Program-made: the position numbers and the translations under genes
Assembly: GCF_003265365.1 (NCBI RefSeq)
Contig: NZ_AUPM01000038.1
Location: 1 to 64,000, forward strand
Direction: 5' to 3'
Origin: Petrotoga sp. 9PW.55.5.1
GTDB lineage: Bacteria > Thermotogota > Thermotogae > Petrotogales > Petrotogaceae
Length of the DNA stretch: 64,000 nt
The notes under the pieces: model-generated
Seen by the model: only the letters and a program-made list of their open reading frames with translations
The model's database searches: none
Told to the model about the DNA's origin: nothing
Shown: positions 17,317 to 27,056 of the stretch, in pieces
How positions within the stretch are numbered: the stretch's first letter is position 1
Layout: the number at the start of each line of letters is the position of its first letter

Positions 17317-19482
17317 CTAAAAATAATCTTCAAATTGAGGCCCATTTAAAACTTCTACGTTAATTATAATAAACAAATCGTAAATATTTTCTGTTTTATT
17401 ATATGACGTAAACAACTTCCCAACCACCGGTATATCTTTCAAAATAGGTATCCCAGTTTTATTTTCGACTACACTTGTAAAATTTAAACCACCTAGTTTA
17501 ATAAAACCACCATTTGGTATTATAAAATGACTACTTATACTTCTTTCATCCACAATATTTTTTTCTTCGCTTTTTAACTCACTAATACTTATTTGTAACT
17601 GAGTATCAACTACATCTGTTATATTATCGTAACTTCCATATATTTTCATCACAAATCCCGATTCAATTTTTGAAATTATCTTCCCATCTTCATCAAACAC
17701 AGGAACTGATAATACAGATTTTATGGAGGCTTCTTTCTCTTCGTTAACATAAATCACCGGTTTAGATATCAAAGAAGCGGAATCTTTACCATTTCTAATT
17801 ATACCATCAAACTGTTTAGTTAGTAGATAAAGTTCTTCTATAGTAAATCTATCAATATTCTGCCCTGAAAAAAGAAATACTTCGTATTTCAGCAACTTTT
17901 TTTGTTCAAAAAATCTATATGTATTCTCTCCTATTTTTTCATACATTACATCTTGTGTAACTAAGTATGGTTGTAAAGAGTGCATATCTATATCAAAATT
18001 GTTAATGTATAATTCTTTATCATTTTCAAAATCTGATATAACGTTTATAGATTCGATTTCGGCAATTAATGAGATTAATTCTTTTAGAGTAATTTTAACT
18101 TTAGTATCTTTAGAATCAATCACATTAAAAATATTTTGAACGAATTCTTTTTGGTTTTCTTCATATTCCAAAAGATAGAGAACATTATTTTCGAGAATCG
18201 AAACTTTTGAAAATTTTATCTTTTCTTCTATAAATATTTTATCAAAAAAATCGGTCATTTTAACTGGTATAGAAACAATTTCTTTCTTTATCGTAGCTTC
18301 AGGGGTCACTTTTTTTTCTTCAGAAAGTTTGACATCTTCCTCTATACTTGTTTTGGTATTTATAATTCTAATAACTCCATCAACTAAACTAAGAGTTTCT
18401 TTATCTGCTTGGATGAAATAATTATTATCATCCAATTTATACACTCTAACAGGAAAGATATCACTCAAAAAAGAAAGATCATATTCCGAAATAAAAACCT
18501 CATAACTTTCTTCGATTTCTTTCTCATTTTTTATAGTTTTTTCATCCTTTTCTATATTCTCATCTATTTCTACCAAAGAAGTTGAAGGAGTAAAAGTAGA
18601 AATAGAATCCAAATACTCTAACAGTTGGTCGATCTTTTCCTTCTGACTTTCTTTGGCTAGAATTGCATATTGATTTCCATCGAATAACACAACCTTACAA
18701 TTAAAAAGTTCTTTTAAACTAGTAAGATCATATTTTGATTCTAAAAGAATAAGAACATCTTCCTCTAATTGACTGTTATGTATTTTTGAATGATCAAAAA
18801 TTATCGAATTTAAAGTACTTTCGTCAGTTGCTACAGCATTTTCAGAACTAATTTTCTCTATATTTTCTATAAACAAAGGTAGATCATTTTCAAAAAGATA
18901 TGAATTTTTGCCTAATAAAAGAGTGTTTTCATCATAAAAAGTAGTATTTAGAGAATATACTTCTGCTAACATTCTAAGAAAATATTCTACACTTATTTTT
19001 TTAGAGTTCACTGATAGGGTTGCATCTGGAATTTCATCGGTTTTTATCCAATTCCATCCAACATAGTTAAAAATCATTTCAATAGCATCATTTAATTTTA
19101 TTTTTTCAAAACTGACTTTTTGCGAAGTTACAGGTAGATACCCATAAAATGTAATTTTATCTTTTTTTACCTCTACATTTTTCATTGGGTATAAGAATTT
19201 TATAGTTAAAGTATCTTTGGAAGAAGAGATTTCTTTCATTGGGCCTTTGTTTATTTTGTATGAGGATTGCTCAAATTCTTGAGAGTCAAAAATTAATTTA
19301 TAAATGGTTTTATTATCGTTAGAGAATATTTGAAAGACATTTTCAGATTCAAAGTAAAGTATATTCGAATTAGACGATATATCATAATCAATATAAAAAG
19401 CAAAAAAACTAGCTGGCAATATAAAAATTATATATAAAAATAAAATTAAAAATCTTTGATATTTTACTAGAAAATTGCACAT
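17317..19482 (-). CDS. secretin-like outer-membrane protein (PilQ/GspD family)
   Basis: The 721-residue protein has an N-terminal membrane anchor, long beta-rich repeats with two or three NolW/N-domain-like segments (such as residues 238-290 and 330-375), and a C-terminal secretin signature. That signature includes GGFIKLGGLNF and GIPILKDIPVVGKLFTS near residues 660-700, typical of the secretin pore. It would form the outer-membrane gate for type IV pili, type II secretion or DNA uptake. The start overlaps the preceding PilP-like gene by 16 bases and has AAGGAGAAG before it. The sequence is very divergent outside the secretin core. Confidence 0.8.
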   Translation of the reverse strand: MCNFLVKYQRFLILFLYIIFILPASFFAFYIDYDISSNSNILYFESENVFQIFSNDNKTIYKLIFDSQEFEQSSYKINKGPMKEISSSKDTLTIKFLYPMKNVEVKKDKITFYGYLPVTSQKVSFEKIKLNDAIEMIFNYVGWNWIKTDEIPDATLSVNSKKISVEYFLRMLAEVYSLNTTFYDENTLLLGKNSYLFENDLPLFIENIEKISSENAVATDESTLNSIIFDHSKIHNSQLEEDVLILLESKYDLTSLKELFNCKVVLFDGNQYAILAKESQKEKIDQLLEYLDSISTFTPSTSLVEIDENIEKDEKTIKNEKEIEESYEVFISEYDLSFLSDIFPVRVYKLDDNNYFIQADKETLSLVDGVIRIINTKTSIEEDVKLSEEKKVTPEATIKKEIVSIPVKMTDFFDKIFIEEKIKFSKVSILENNVLYLLEYEENQKEFVQNIFNVIDSKDTKVKITLKELISLIAEIESINVISDFENDKELYINNFDIDMHSLQPYLVTQDVMYEKIGENTYRFFEQKKLLKYEVFLFSGQNIDRFTIEELYLLTKQFDGIIRNGKDSASLISKPVIYVNEEKEASIKSVLSVPVFDEDGKIISKIESGFVMKIYGSYDNITDVVDTQLQISISELKSEEKNIVDERSISSHFIIPNGGFIKLGGLNFTSVVENKTGIPILKDIPVVGKLFTSYNKTENIYDLFIIINVEVLNGPQFEDYF

Positions 19483-20057
19483 AAATTCTTCTCCTTTGTT
19501 AAAATTAAGATTCCGTCTTCAAATACTTCTAAAACCTGATCTTCCCCAATTTTATCTCCAACAGACACCTTTAACAATTCATCAAAATAATAAAGAAATC
19601 CAACCTTTTCTCCTTTTTCGTTTTGGTAATAACCTGAAAATTCAATTCCTGACTTATCATATTTTGAAATAATTTCTTTTTCATTCCAAAGATCATTCAA
19701 TTCAATTTTAAAGCTGTTGAAAATAGAAGTATTTTGAAAAAAAGATGATGAAAGTTGAGTTTTAACCGCAATATGTTGAAATTGTGGTTTAGAAAAATAT
19801 ACAGAAAAAGTAAAATCATCTGGAAGATCAAAAAAATACTCTGTGTTTCTACTAAGATTGAGATTTTCTATTAAAAGTTGAGAATGTAATATTTCATCAA
19901 ATTTTTCTTGCAATACTTTCGAAGAAAAATTGTCATTGATATCCATGGCGCTTTTAATCTTCAATTCTAAACTAGAATTAGAATTAGATATTTCATAATT
20001 TCTTATGAATAAAATCCCAATGAGTAATAGGGTAATTAAAATTAAATAAGGTTTCAT
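19467..20057 (-). CDS. PilP-like pilus assembly protein (probable)
   Basis: The 196-residue protein has one N-terminal membrane helix (YLILITLLLIGILFI). Its C-terminal beta domain ends LKVSVGDKIGEDQVLEVFEDGILILTK, the homology region of PilP/GspC proteins that contact the secretin. The gene stands directly before the secretin gene, the usual place of pilP before pilQ. The assignment rests on this short C-terminal similarity and on position; the middle of the protein is not recognised. Confidence 0.6.
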   Translation of the reverse strand: MKPYLILITLLLIGILFIRNYEISNSNSSLELKIKSAMDINDNFSSKVLQEKFDEILHSQLLIENLNLSRNTEYFFDLPDDFTFSVYFSKPQFQHIAVKTQLSSSFFQNTSIFNSFKIELNDLWNEKEIISKYDKSGIEFSGYYQNEKGEKVGFLYYFDELLKVSVGDKIGEDQVLEVFEDGILILTKEKNLCAIF

Positions 20058-20070
20058 TTTTCTTCACTTC

Positions 20071-20472
20071 CTAATTCAATTCTTTAATCTCTAAAATCAA
20101 AAAGTATTTGTCTTCTATTCTAACCTTTGTGATTTCTGTCAATGAATATTTACTCGTTATCGTTTCTGAAGCGGACATTATTTTAGCAACTTTTGCATAT
20201 AAACCATAATTATAAGAATAATTAAATTCTATAATCTTGAAATCATTGTTATCTAGAAAAATTAAGAAATCATATAATTTTTCTCTTTGAGTTGAAACTC
20301 TACTAATATAATTAGTATAACTATAATTTAACTGACTCCCAAACTGTTTGATAGCTAAAAAGTCTTGATGTTTTCTAAAGATTTCAAAAAATAGAATTAT
20401 AAAAAGAAATATTAAGACTAGTAAAAGCAAAATTTTAAGAATTTTTCTCACGTTAGATTCTAATAAAAACAT
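20071..20472 (-). CDS. PilO-like small membrane protein (by position)
   Basis: The 133-residue protein has an N-terminal helix of about 20 hydrophobic residues followed by a coiled region and a small beta/alpha domain. This is the outline of PilO/GspM alignment-complex proteins, though shorter than the usual 200. It overlaps the preceding gene by 20 bases and is followed by the PilP-like gene after 13 bases. No diagnostic motif is present, so the call is from topology and gene order only. Confidence 0.45.
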   Translation of the reverse strand: MFLLESNVRKILKILLLLVLIFLFIILFFEIFRKHQDFLAIKQFGSQLNYSYTNYISRVSTQREKLYDFLIFLDNNDFKIIEFNYSYNYGLYAKVAKIMSASETITSKYSLTEITKVRIEDKYFLILEIKELN

Positions 20473-20935
20473 CTTTTTTATCCTCCAAACTGTTCAAAGC
20501 CAACCTTATTAATTCATTGTTGTTATAGAAATATTCATTTTTTTCAACAACTTCCCGAGCTGAATATGCAAATTCACTATCTCTGATAAATTCATAATTA
20601 TTATGTTCACTTCCTATTATGTACCTTCCTTCTGGGAATTCTAAGACTTTTTTTAGAAAAATCGACTGAACCGGTAAAAGAATATCAAACAAAATTGATC
20701 TTTTCCATTTTTTATAATATTTCTTGTTGATTATCAGAAAATAATCTTTTTGAGAAGAATATATCTTTTTAAAAACGATTTTATTAGAAGATAACTCTTC
20801 AAAATATGTTTTCCTCAATTGAAATTCATTTTCAAAGGGTTTAATAAAACAATCCATATGACTTATAGCTACACTTTTACCCTTGAATTTGAAATTGATT
20901 ATATCATTTTTATTATTTTTAATTTTCAAATTCAC
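20453..20935 (-). CDS. unrecognised protein of the pilus cluster
   Basis: The 160-residue protein is rich in Lys, Asn and aromatic residues. It has a possible hydrophobic stretch around residues 82-95 (SILFDILLPVQSIFL) and no family motif recognised. It lies between the prepilin gene and the PilO-like gene, where pilM or pilN would be expected. The segment KGKSVAISHMDCFIKPF could be a remnant of the actin-like PilM/GspL fold, but this is weak. Tight overlaps on one side suggest it works in the same complex. Confidence 0.45.
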   Translation of the reverse strand: MNLKIKNNKNDIINFKFKGKSVAISHMDCFIKPFENEFQLRKTYFEELSSNKIVFKKIYSSQKDYFLIINKKYYKKWKRSILFDILLPVQSIFLKKVLEFPEGRYIIGSEHNNYEFIRDSEFAYSAREVVEKNEYFYNNNELIRLALNSLEDKKDVFIRI

Positions 20936-20948
20936 CTACCTAGAAATA

Positions 20949-21380
20949 TCATTTTTTAGGATTAGTTAGTATACCAGTAACCGGAACAACATTAAAAATA
21001 GTTTCTCCTTCAGAATTTATAATTTTTCCTCCAGGGGTTATAATTTTCCCTTCATACCACCAAAGAGCTTCTCCTGATTCTCCTGTTACGTAGTACTTAA
21101 TATCGTTAGTAACAATCTTAATCTTTCCTTGAACAATTTGAGAAGAGATTATCCCGTTTAAGTTATAATCCTCTCCATAATGCATGGAAGCGCTCCTTGT
21201 TTTATAAACCATTTCAGACGCGATAAATTTTTCAGTAAGAGTCGTGAAGTACTCTTTAAGTGGAACTACCACAAAAAAACTTATTGAAGAGAAAAAGATA
21301 ATTTCGACAAGTAAAGAAATTACAACTTCAATTAGCAAAAAACCTTTATTATAATCTTTACAAGTAGCCTTCAACTTCAA
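20949..21380 (-). CDS. prepilin-like protein with type III/IV cleavage site
   Basis: The 143-residue protein has the prepilin signature NKGFLLIEVVISLLVEIIFF: Gly-Phe cleavage at residues 14-15, Glu at position +5 and a hydrophobic helix. It is probably a minor pilin or pseudopilin processed by prepilin peptidase. A short leader before the cleavage site contains a Cys (residue 7). The gene overlaps the end of the PilC-like gene by 23 bases. Confidence 0.72.
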   Translation of the reverse strand: MKLKATCKDYNKGFLLIEVVISLLVEIIFFSSISFFVVVPLKEYFTTLTEKFIASEMVYKTRSASMHYGEDYNLNGIISSQIVQGKIKIVTNDIKYYVTGESGEALWWYEGKIITPGGKIINSEGETIFNVVPVTGILTNPKK

Positions 21381-22506
21381 AACCCATTCCCCCTAAATAG
21401 ACATTTGAATATACTTCTATAGCTAAACTCAAAATAATTATGGATAAAAAAATTATTAAAATTGGTTCGATCATCTTCATAATTTTATCCGCCATATCTT
21501 TAAACGAAGAATAATAAAATTTTTCCAAAAAATCAAAAACTTCACGGTAATTTCCTTTTCTTTTTGAAACACTCATGGTTAAAGATAATTCCTTGACATC
21601 TTTAACTTTTGAAAATACTTCTGTCAAATCCTCTCCCTTTTCTATATCCAAATAAACAGATAAAAAATTAGTATATATGTAATGAGATTTTATGTGTGAC
21701 AATACTATTTCTAGTGAATTATATATGGTAAACCCACTCTTCAACAATAAATTTACGTTTCGTGTAAAATCATGCAGAACATAGTTTTTATAAAGAGTCT
21801 TTACTAAAGGTATCTTAATCCATAAAAGGTCGTTCTTTTTTCCAACAATAAAAATTATCAACCCCAAGATAAAAATTATCAACATAGTTATCAACATATA
21901 TGTTGAAAAACCTAAAGTTATTTCATAACCTAACAAATTAGAAAACTGAGGGATAATAAAAAAATTTAATAGAAATAATAGAATTAAAATAGAAGAAAGA
22001 ACTACTAGAGGATAAATTAAAGATTTTTCGGCAGTTGACCTTGAAAGTTTCATATTATTATAATAATTTTTTAAATTAGCTAAGTTTTGCCTGAGAACTG
22101 AGGTTGTTTTTGAAATATTAATTGTATATTTAAAGTATTTATCTATCTCTGGAAAATCAAATGCAGTTTCATAATTAAAACCTTTTCTGACTAAAAAATA
22201 AATTTTGGTAACTATGCCTTTTGTGAACTTATCAACTTGTTCGTTGAAAACTAAAAACTCTAAAGCTTCAAACAGTGACATACCCGAATTTACAAGTAAA
22301 TACAAATTATCAACTAATGTAATCATTTGATCAATATTGAATTTTTTTGAACTAAAATAAAAGCTATCAACTTTTATGTTGATAACTCTAATACTCAAAT
22401 TGTTTAAAAAAAAGTCAATTTTTTCTTCTGGGTTCAAAGTTATATAAAAATTATATCTCTTCTTTGAATCTATTTCTTCGACTGATACCTTATAAAGCTT
22501 TTTCAC
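21358..22506 (-). CDS. type II secretion/type IV pilus inner-membrane platform protein (PilC/GspF-like)
   Basis: The 382-residue protein has the GspF layout. A divergent N-terminal domain is followed by two T2SSF repeats with MITLVDNLYLLVNSGMSLFEAL near residue 60 and LLLKSGFTIYNSLEIVL near 255. Each repeat precedes transmembrane helices, and the C-terminal MIEPILIIFLSIIIL helix is typical. It anchors the assembly ATPase, for which no gene lies in this window, so pilB/pilT homologues must be elsewhere. Confidence 0.8.
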   Translation of the reverse strand: MKKLYKVSVEEIDSKKRYNFYITLNPEEKIDFFLNNLSIRVINIKVDSFYFSSKKFNIDQMITLVDNLYLLVNSGMSLFEALEFLVFNEQVDKFTKGIVTKIYFLVRKGFNYETAFDFPEIDKYFKYTINISKTTSVLRQNLANLKNYYNNMKLSRSTAEKSLIYPLVVLSSILILLFLLNFFIIPQFSNLLGYEITLGFSTYMLITMLIIFILGLIIFIVGKKNDLLWIKIPLVKTLYKNYVLHDFTRNVNLLLKSGFTIYNSLEIVLSHIKSHYIYTNFLSVYLDIEKGEDLTEVFSKVKDVKELSLTMSVSKRKGNYREVFDFLEKFYYSSFKDMADKIMKMIEPILIIFLSIIILSLAIEVYSNVYLGGMGFEVEGYL

Positions 22507-22514
22507 TTATCCCC

Positions 22515-23153
22515 CTAAGATAATAATTTCACTTTGTTTTGAGAACTTACTTTATCAATACATATCTTATAAAAATATCTACTTCTCATAACTTGTATCG
22601 ATTTGTACAATCTTTGTATCGTTGAAGATTTATTGTATTTTAAAGAGTCAGCGTATATTTCTATTTCTTCATCTTTATACTTTAATAGTGAATAGCAAGG
22701 TGCTCTAGAAAACGAAGAAGTATTATACCAGTCATTTGATGGGGGTCTTATCCCTGGTAAAAGAGTGGAGTAATAAAATGCTCCTTTCAGTGTATCTATT
22801 CGCTTAGTTTCAATTTTCTTTGATTTTAAGTTTATAATTTCTATTTCTAAATTAAAGTCTAATTTTATATCTAATTCAAACTCGTAATTATAATCCCCAA
22901 AAGATGAATTGAGTTTAAAACAATTTTTTATATTTCCAAACAAAGGGTAATCTTTATCTACCGTATTTAAATAAGGCTTTAAACTTTTGACTACTTCTTT
23001 TGATAATTCTTTTTTATTTAAATAATTACAAGCCATAAAAAAGCCGGGCAAACCATTAGTGATTATTTTATCATATCTTTTTAAATTTAAATGTTTAATT
23101 TTTTCTGCAACTTCTATACCTTTCCAGCCGTAACCTCCAACTACCAAGATCAT
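22515..23153 (-). CDS. degenerate patatin-like paralogue lacking catalytic residues
   Basis: The 212-residue protein is not an obvious family member on its own but aligns with the adjacent patatin along its length. ILVVGGYGWKGIEVAEKIKH matches the oxyanion-loop region, and IITNGLPGFFMACNYL matches the GTSIG elbow. STLLPGIRPP matches SMAMPGAFRP, and NTSSFSRAP falls where DGGALEKTP should be. The nucleophile Ser is replaced by Gly34 and the catalytic Asp by Thr144 in this alignment, so it should have no lipase activity. Its start overlaps the end of the active-looking paralogue by four bases. It may be a regulatory partner; this is inference from my own alignment. Confidence 0.6.
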   Translation of the reverse strand: MILVVGGYGWKGIEVAEKIKHLNLKRYDKIITNGLPGFFMACNYLNKKELSKEVVKSLKPYLNTVDKDYPLFGNIKNCFKLNSSFGDYNYEFELDIKLDFNLEIEIINLKSKKIETKRIDTLKGAFYYSTLLPGIRPPSNDWYNTSSFSRAPCYSLLKYKDEEIEIYADSLKYNKSSTIQRLYKSIQVMRSRYFYKICIDKVSSQNKVKLLS

Positions 23154-23953
23154 GATATTGTCTCCAATATAAGGTCTTTTTTATCTGAAATTGCCTTCCT
23201 TCCGGTTTCGATTAAATCTTTAGTTTGAGTGAAATCCAATGTGTGAAAATTTTCTGTAGGAAGTTCTATGATGAGATTCTCACCGCTTTTTGTTAAATCC
23301 TCTGAAATTTTCTCTCTTATGTCGTCTATTCTTTCAAATGCACTAGCAGAATTCTTGACTTCTTTAAATTTTATTTTTTTTGATAAAAGTTTCAACACAA
23401 TAACCTTATCAGCACCAAGATTTCTTGGAGTTAATACTGGAGTTTTTTCTAAAGCCCCACCATCTATATATCTCATTCCATTTATTTTTACAGGTCTAAA
23501 AGCTCCGGGCATTGCCATACTTGCTTTTAAAGCAGGGTAAAGAAGTCCTTCATTAAAGATTTCTAATTCTCCACTTTCAAGATTGACAGCTGTACAAAAA
23601 AAATTCATTTTTAAATCTTCAAATTTTACGCCTTTAAAGATTTTTTTTAATATATAAAAATAAACATATGAAGGAAAGATTGAGGGCAATAAATTTGCTC
23701 CTATACAGGTCAAAAACGAAGGGACATTTTTTGAACCTGGCATTTTTTTTAATAATACACTTTTTCCTAATCTTAAAGCATAATCATGCAAAGGTTTTGC
23801 TTCACCCAAAAGTGAATAACCAGCTCCAACAAGAGCCCCTATACTCGTTCCAACTATCATATCAAACTTAATACCCAACTCTTCAAGTTCTAAAAGAGCA
23901 CCTACATGTGCGGCACCCTTTGCTCCCCCGCCAGATAACGAAAGGGCTAACAC
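23150..23953 (-). CDS. patatin-like phospholipase (RssA/YlbK-type)
   Basis: The 267-residue protein has the complete patatin catalytic set. LSLSGGGAKGAAHVGAL forms the oxyanion hole, VGTSIGALVGAGYS holds the nucleophile Ser37, and MRYIDGGALEKTPV holds Asp164. No signal peptide is seen, so it is probably cytoplasmic or peripheral at the inner membrane, hydrolysing phospholipid acyl esters. GTG at 23953 follows GGAGGTTTAAAG. It is three bases after alaS and is translationally coupled to the degenerate paralogue that follows. Confidence 0.88.
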   Translation of the reverse strand: MLALSLSGGGAKGAAHVGALLELEELGIKFDMIVGTSIGALVGAGYSLLGEAKPLHDYALRLGKSVLLKKMPGSKNVPSFLTCIGANLLPSIFPSYVYFYILKKIFKGVKFEDLKMNFFCTAVNLESGELEIFNEGLLYPALKASMAMPGAFRPVKINGMRYIDGGALEKTPVLTPRNLGADKVIVLKLLSKKIKFKEVKNSASAFERIDDIREKISEDLTKSGENLIIELPTENFHTLDFTQTKDLIETGRKAISDKKDLILETIS

Positions 23954-23955
23954 CT

Positions 23956-26587
23956 TTAAACCTCCAAAAAATCAGATATATGATCCATTACATCCTTTAG
24001 CTTTTCAACTTTTTTCCCACCAGCTTGGGCGAAAGTAGGCCCACCACCTCCGCCACCATCTAAATAAGAAGAGATTTTTTTTGCAATTTTTCCAGCGTGA
24101 AATTTATCTGTAACATCTTTAGAAACTTTAACAACCAAACTGATACTTTCGTTATTATTTTTATTGAAAACTATTACTACTCCACGTTTCAACTTTTGAA
24201 GTAAAAGATCGGCAGTATTGGAATGAACATCTTTTTCAACGCCTTCCAATTCACCGATTATTACTTTTTCATCTTTTATTATTAACGGTTTTTCTACTAA
24301 ATTTTGAGTTTTCTCTACTGAGAGAATAGATTGAAGTTTTTTTATCTCTCTTTCTTGATTCTTAACTGTTTCAACGATATTTTCAACCTTTTCTAATAAC
24401 TTCTCTTTAGGGGATTCTAGAATATAAGAAAGGTCTCTTATCATTTTTTCTAATTCTGAAACCATAATTAAAGATTCCATACCGGATACAGCCTCTATCC
24501 TTCTAACCCCAGAGGAAATTGAATACTCATCAACAATCTTAAAAAGACCTATCTCTCCCGTATTTGTAACGTGGGTGCCTCCGCAAAGCTCTCTTGAAAA
24601 TCCTTCTATATCAACAATTCTTACAGTATTACCATACTTCTCTTCAAAAAGGGCTATAACATCCATATTCTTTGCTTCTTCAATACTTTTTATGTAAGTT
24701 TTAACTGGTAGAGCCTTTTGTATTTGTTGATTTATTAAAACTTCGATCTGGTGTTTTTGTTCGAGAGTTAGAGGCTCGTAATGAGTAAAATCAAACCTTA
24801 ACCTATCTGGTCCAACATACGATCCAGCTTGTTTGATGTGGCTGCCAACTAATTTCCTTAATGCGGTATGAAGAAGATGAGTGGAGGTGTGATTTTTTTC
24901 TATGGCTTTTCTTGTTTCTTTATTGACTTTGAGAGTTAGCTTATCAGCAACTCTCAAGAAGCCTTTTTTAACTTTTACTTTATGAGATACGATATCATTT
25001 TTTACAGCTTTAACATCAATAACTTCAGCCTCAAAATTTTCATTAAAAATAATTCCTTTATCAGATACTTGTCCTCCTTTTTCAGCATAAAACGGGGTCC
25101 TTATAAAAAACAATTCCGCTTCTTCTCCCTCTTCAACTTTTTGGACTATTTCGTCATCTTTTATTATCAATTTCACTTCTTCATTTGAAACAAGTTCATT
25201 GTAACCTATAAAAATAGTTGAAGGTAAATGTTTATCTATCTCGTTATAAACAGATTTAGATTCATCATATTCCACTTTGCCAGAAGCAGATCTTGCCATC
25301 TCTTTTTGCTTTCCCATTAATTCTTCAAATACTGCTTCATCTACCTTCATCCCTTTTTCAGATACAATTTCTCTTGTAAGATCCAACGGAAATCCATATG
25401 TATCATAAAGTTCAAACGCAACATTTCCAGGAAGAGTTTTTTCATCATTTAGAGAGCTTAATATATTGTTCAACCTTTCTATACCCTTGCCCATCGTTTC
25501 AATAAATTTCCTTTCTTCTACAGTTGCTATCTCTAATATTAATTTTTCTTTTTCTTTTAGCTCAGGGTATATATCTCCCATCTTTTTAATAACAGTTTTA
25601 AGCACACTATTTAAAAAAGGTTGATTTGCTCCTAGTAAGGTTCCATGCCTGACAGCCCTTCTGATCAATCTTCTTAAAACATATCCTCTGCCTTCATTCG
25701 AAGGAATAAGTCCCTCTGAAATCAAAAAAGATACCGCTCTTGCATGGTCGGCAATTACTTTTATGGAAACATCTTTGTTTTTGTCTTCTCGGAATTTTAC
25801 TTTAAATAAACTTTCTATTTTTTCAATTATCTCTTTAAACAAATCTGATTCAAAATTATCGTACTTGTCTTGAACTACTGCACAAATCCTTTCAAAACCT
25901 GCCCCAGTATCGATATTTTTTCTTGGAAGAGTTGAAAGATTACCGTTTTCATCAGAATAATATTCTGTAAATACTATATTCCATATTTCAACAAAACGTC
26001 CACAATCACAGGCAGGGGTACAATTTTCTGAATCGGGACAATTTTCTATATGTCCTGTGTCAAAATAAATTTCTGATGAAGGTCCACACGGCCCTGTTGG
26101 CCCGGCTGGTCCCCACCAATTTTCTTCTTTACCAAATCTCAGAATTTTATTTTTTGGCAATTTTATGTTATTCTCCCAAATATAAAAAGATTCATCATCC
26201 GTTTCATATACCGATGCCCAAAGTTTGTCGGAAGATAACCCCAATTCTTCTGTTAAAAATTCCCATGCCCACTCTATCGCTTCTTTTTTGAAATAGTCTC
26301 CAAAAGAGAAATTTCCCAGCATCTCAAAAAAAGTATGATGCCTGGCTGTTCGCCCTACATTATCTATATCATTTGTTCTTAAACATTTTTGACATGTAGT
26401 TATTCTTTTGTATGTGGGTTCCACTTTCCCCCAGAATATAGGTTTGAAAGGGACCATCCCAGCTACTGTGAATAATAATTGAGGATCATTAGGTAACAAC
26501 GAAGCACTTGAAAGCCTTTTGTGATTTTTTTTTCTCAAAAAAAGACAAAAATAATTCTCTGATTTCTTCAGAGTTACGGTATTTCAT
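23956..26587 (-). CDS. alaS: alanyl-tRNA synthetase, frame interrupted at an A9 run
   Basis: The bulk of AlaRS is intact from codon LSSASLLPNDPQLLFTVAGM onward, with the catalytic core, the editing domain (HTSTHLLHTAL and CGGTH) and the C-terminal DGGGGGGPTFAQAGG. The expected N-terminus MKYRNSEEIRELFLSFFE is encoded from ATG at 26587 after an AGGAGG site, but in another frame. The two frames meet at nine A residues (26525-26533); eight would give a continuous protein of about 878 residues. Read without correction, translation from the ATG stops after 33 codons. A TTG at 26538 could start a shorter 860-residue form lacking the first helix. The cause is either a homopolymer sequencing error or slippage. 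Confidence 0.9.
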
Positions 26588-26630
26588 ATATATTTTTTCC
26601 TCCTGTTATTAAAAATCGATACTGTTCTAT

Positions 26631-27047
26631 TTAGAATTTTACGAGTAAATAAGCATTGTTATTTTCAATTGTAAGATTATTATTTATTTTTTTCAATTCT
26701 AACGCAGAAGGAGAATCACCTGTGTATAAAATTTTAATTTGATTGATGCCTCCGTCAGCTAAACTTATTATTTCATTTTCATTTTCTTTATAATTAAAGC
26801 TAGATGATAAATAACCGTCAGAAATCAAGGTCTCTATTGTTAAACCACTGAGGTTATTGTTATATAGTGAATAATTTAACACTGCTACCTGAACATTCTG
26901 CATATCGGTCACTATCTTTGTAGCATTTGCTTGATTTATTATCCCTTTGACAGACGGAACAGCGATACTTGTTAGAACCGCGATAATCCCTAAAACTATC
27001 AACACTTCAACAAGTGTAAACCCTTCTTTTAGTTTCTTTTTTTTCAT
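26631..27047 (-). CDS. type IV pilin-like protein
   Basis: The 138-residue protein has a textbook prepilin N-terminus, KEGFTLVEVLIVLGIIAVL, with cleavage between Gly and Phe, Glu at +5 and a hydrophobic helix. The globular domain follows (ATKIVTDMQNVQVAVLNYSL). It would be processed by a prepilin peptidase and assembled as a pilus or pseudopilus subunit. It lies between cdsA and alaS, about 4 kb upstream of the PilC/PilQ cluster and in the same direction. GGAGGAAATA precedes the ATG. Confidence 0.85.
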   Translation of the reverse strand: MKKKKLKEGFTLVEVLIVLGIIAVLTSIAVPSVKGIINQANATKIVTDMQNVQVAVLNYSLYNNNLSGLTIETLISDGYLSSSFNYKENENEIISLADGGINQIKILYTGDSPSALELKKINNNLTIENNNAYLLVKF

Positions 27048-27056
27048 TATTTCCTC

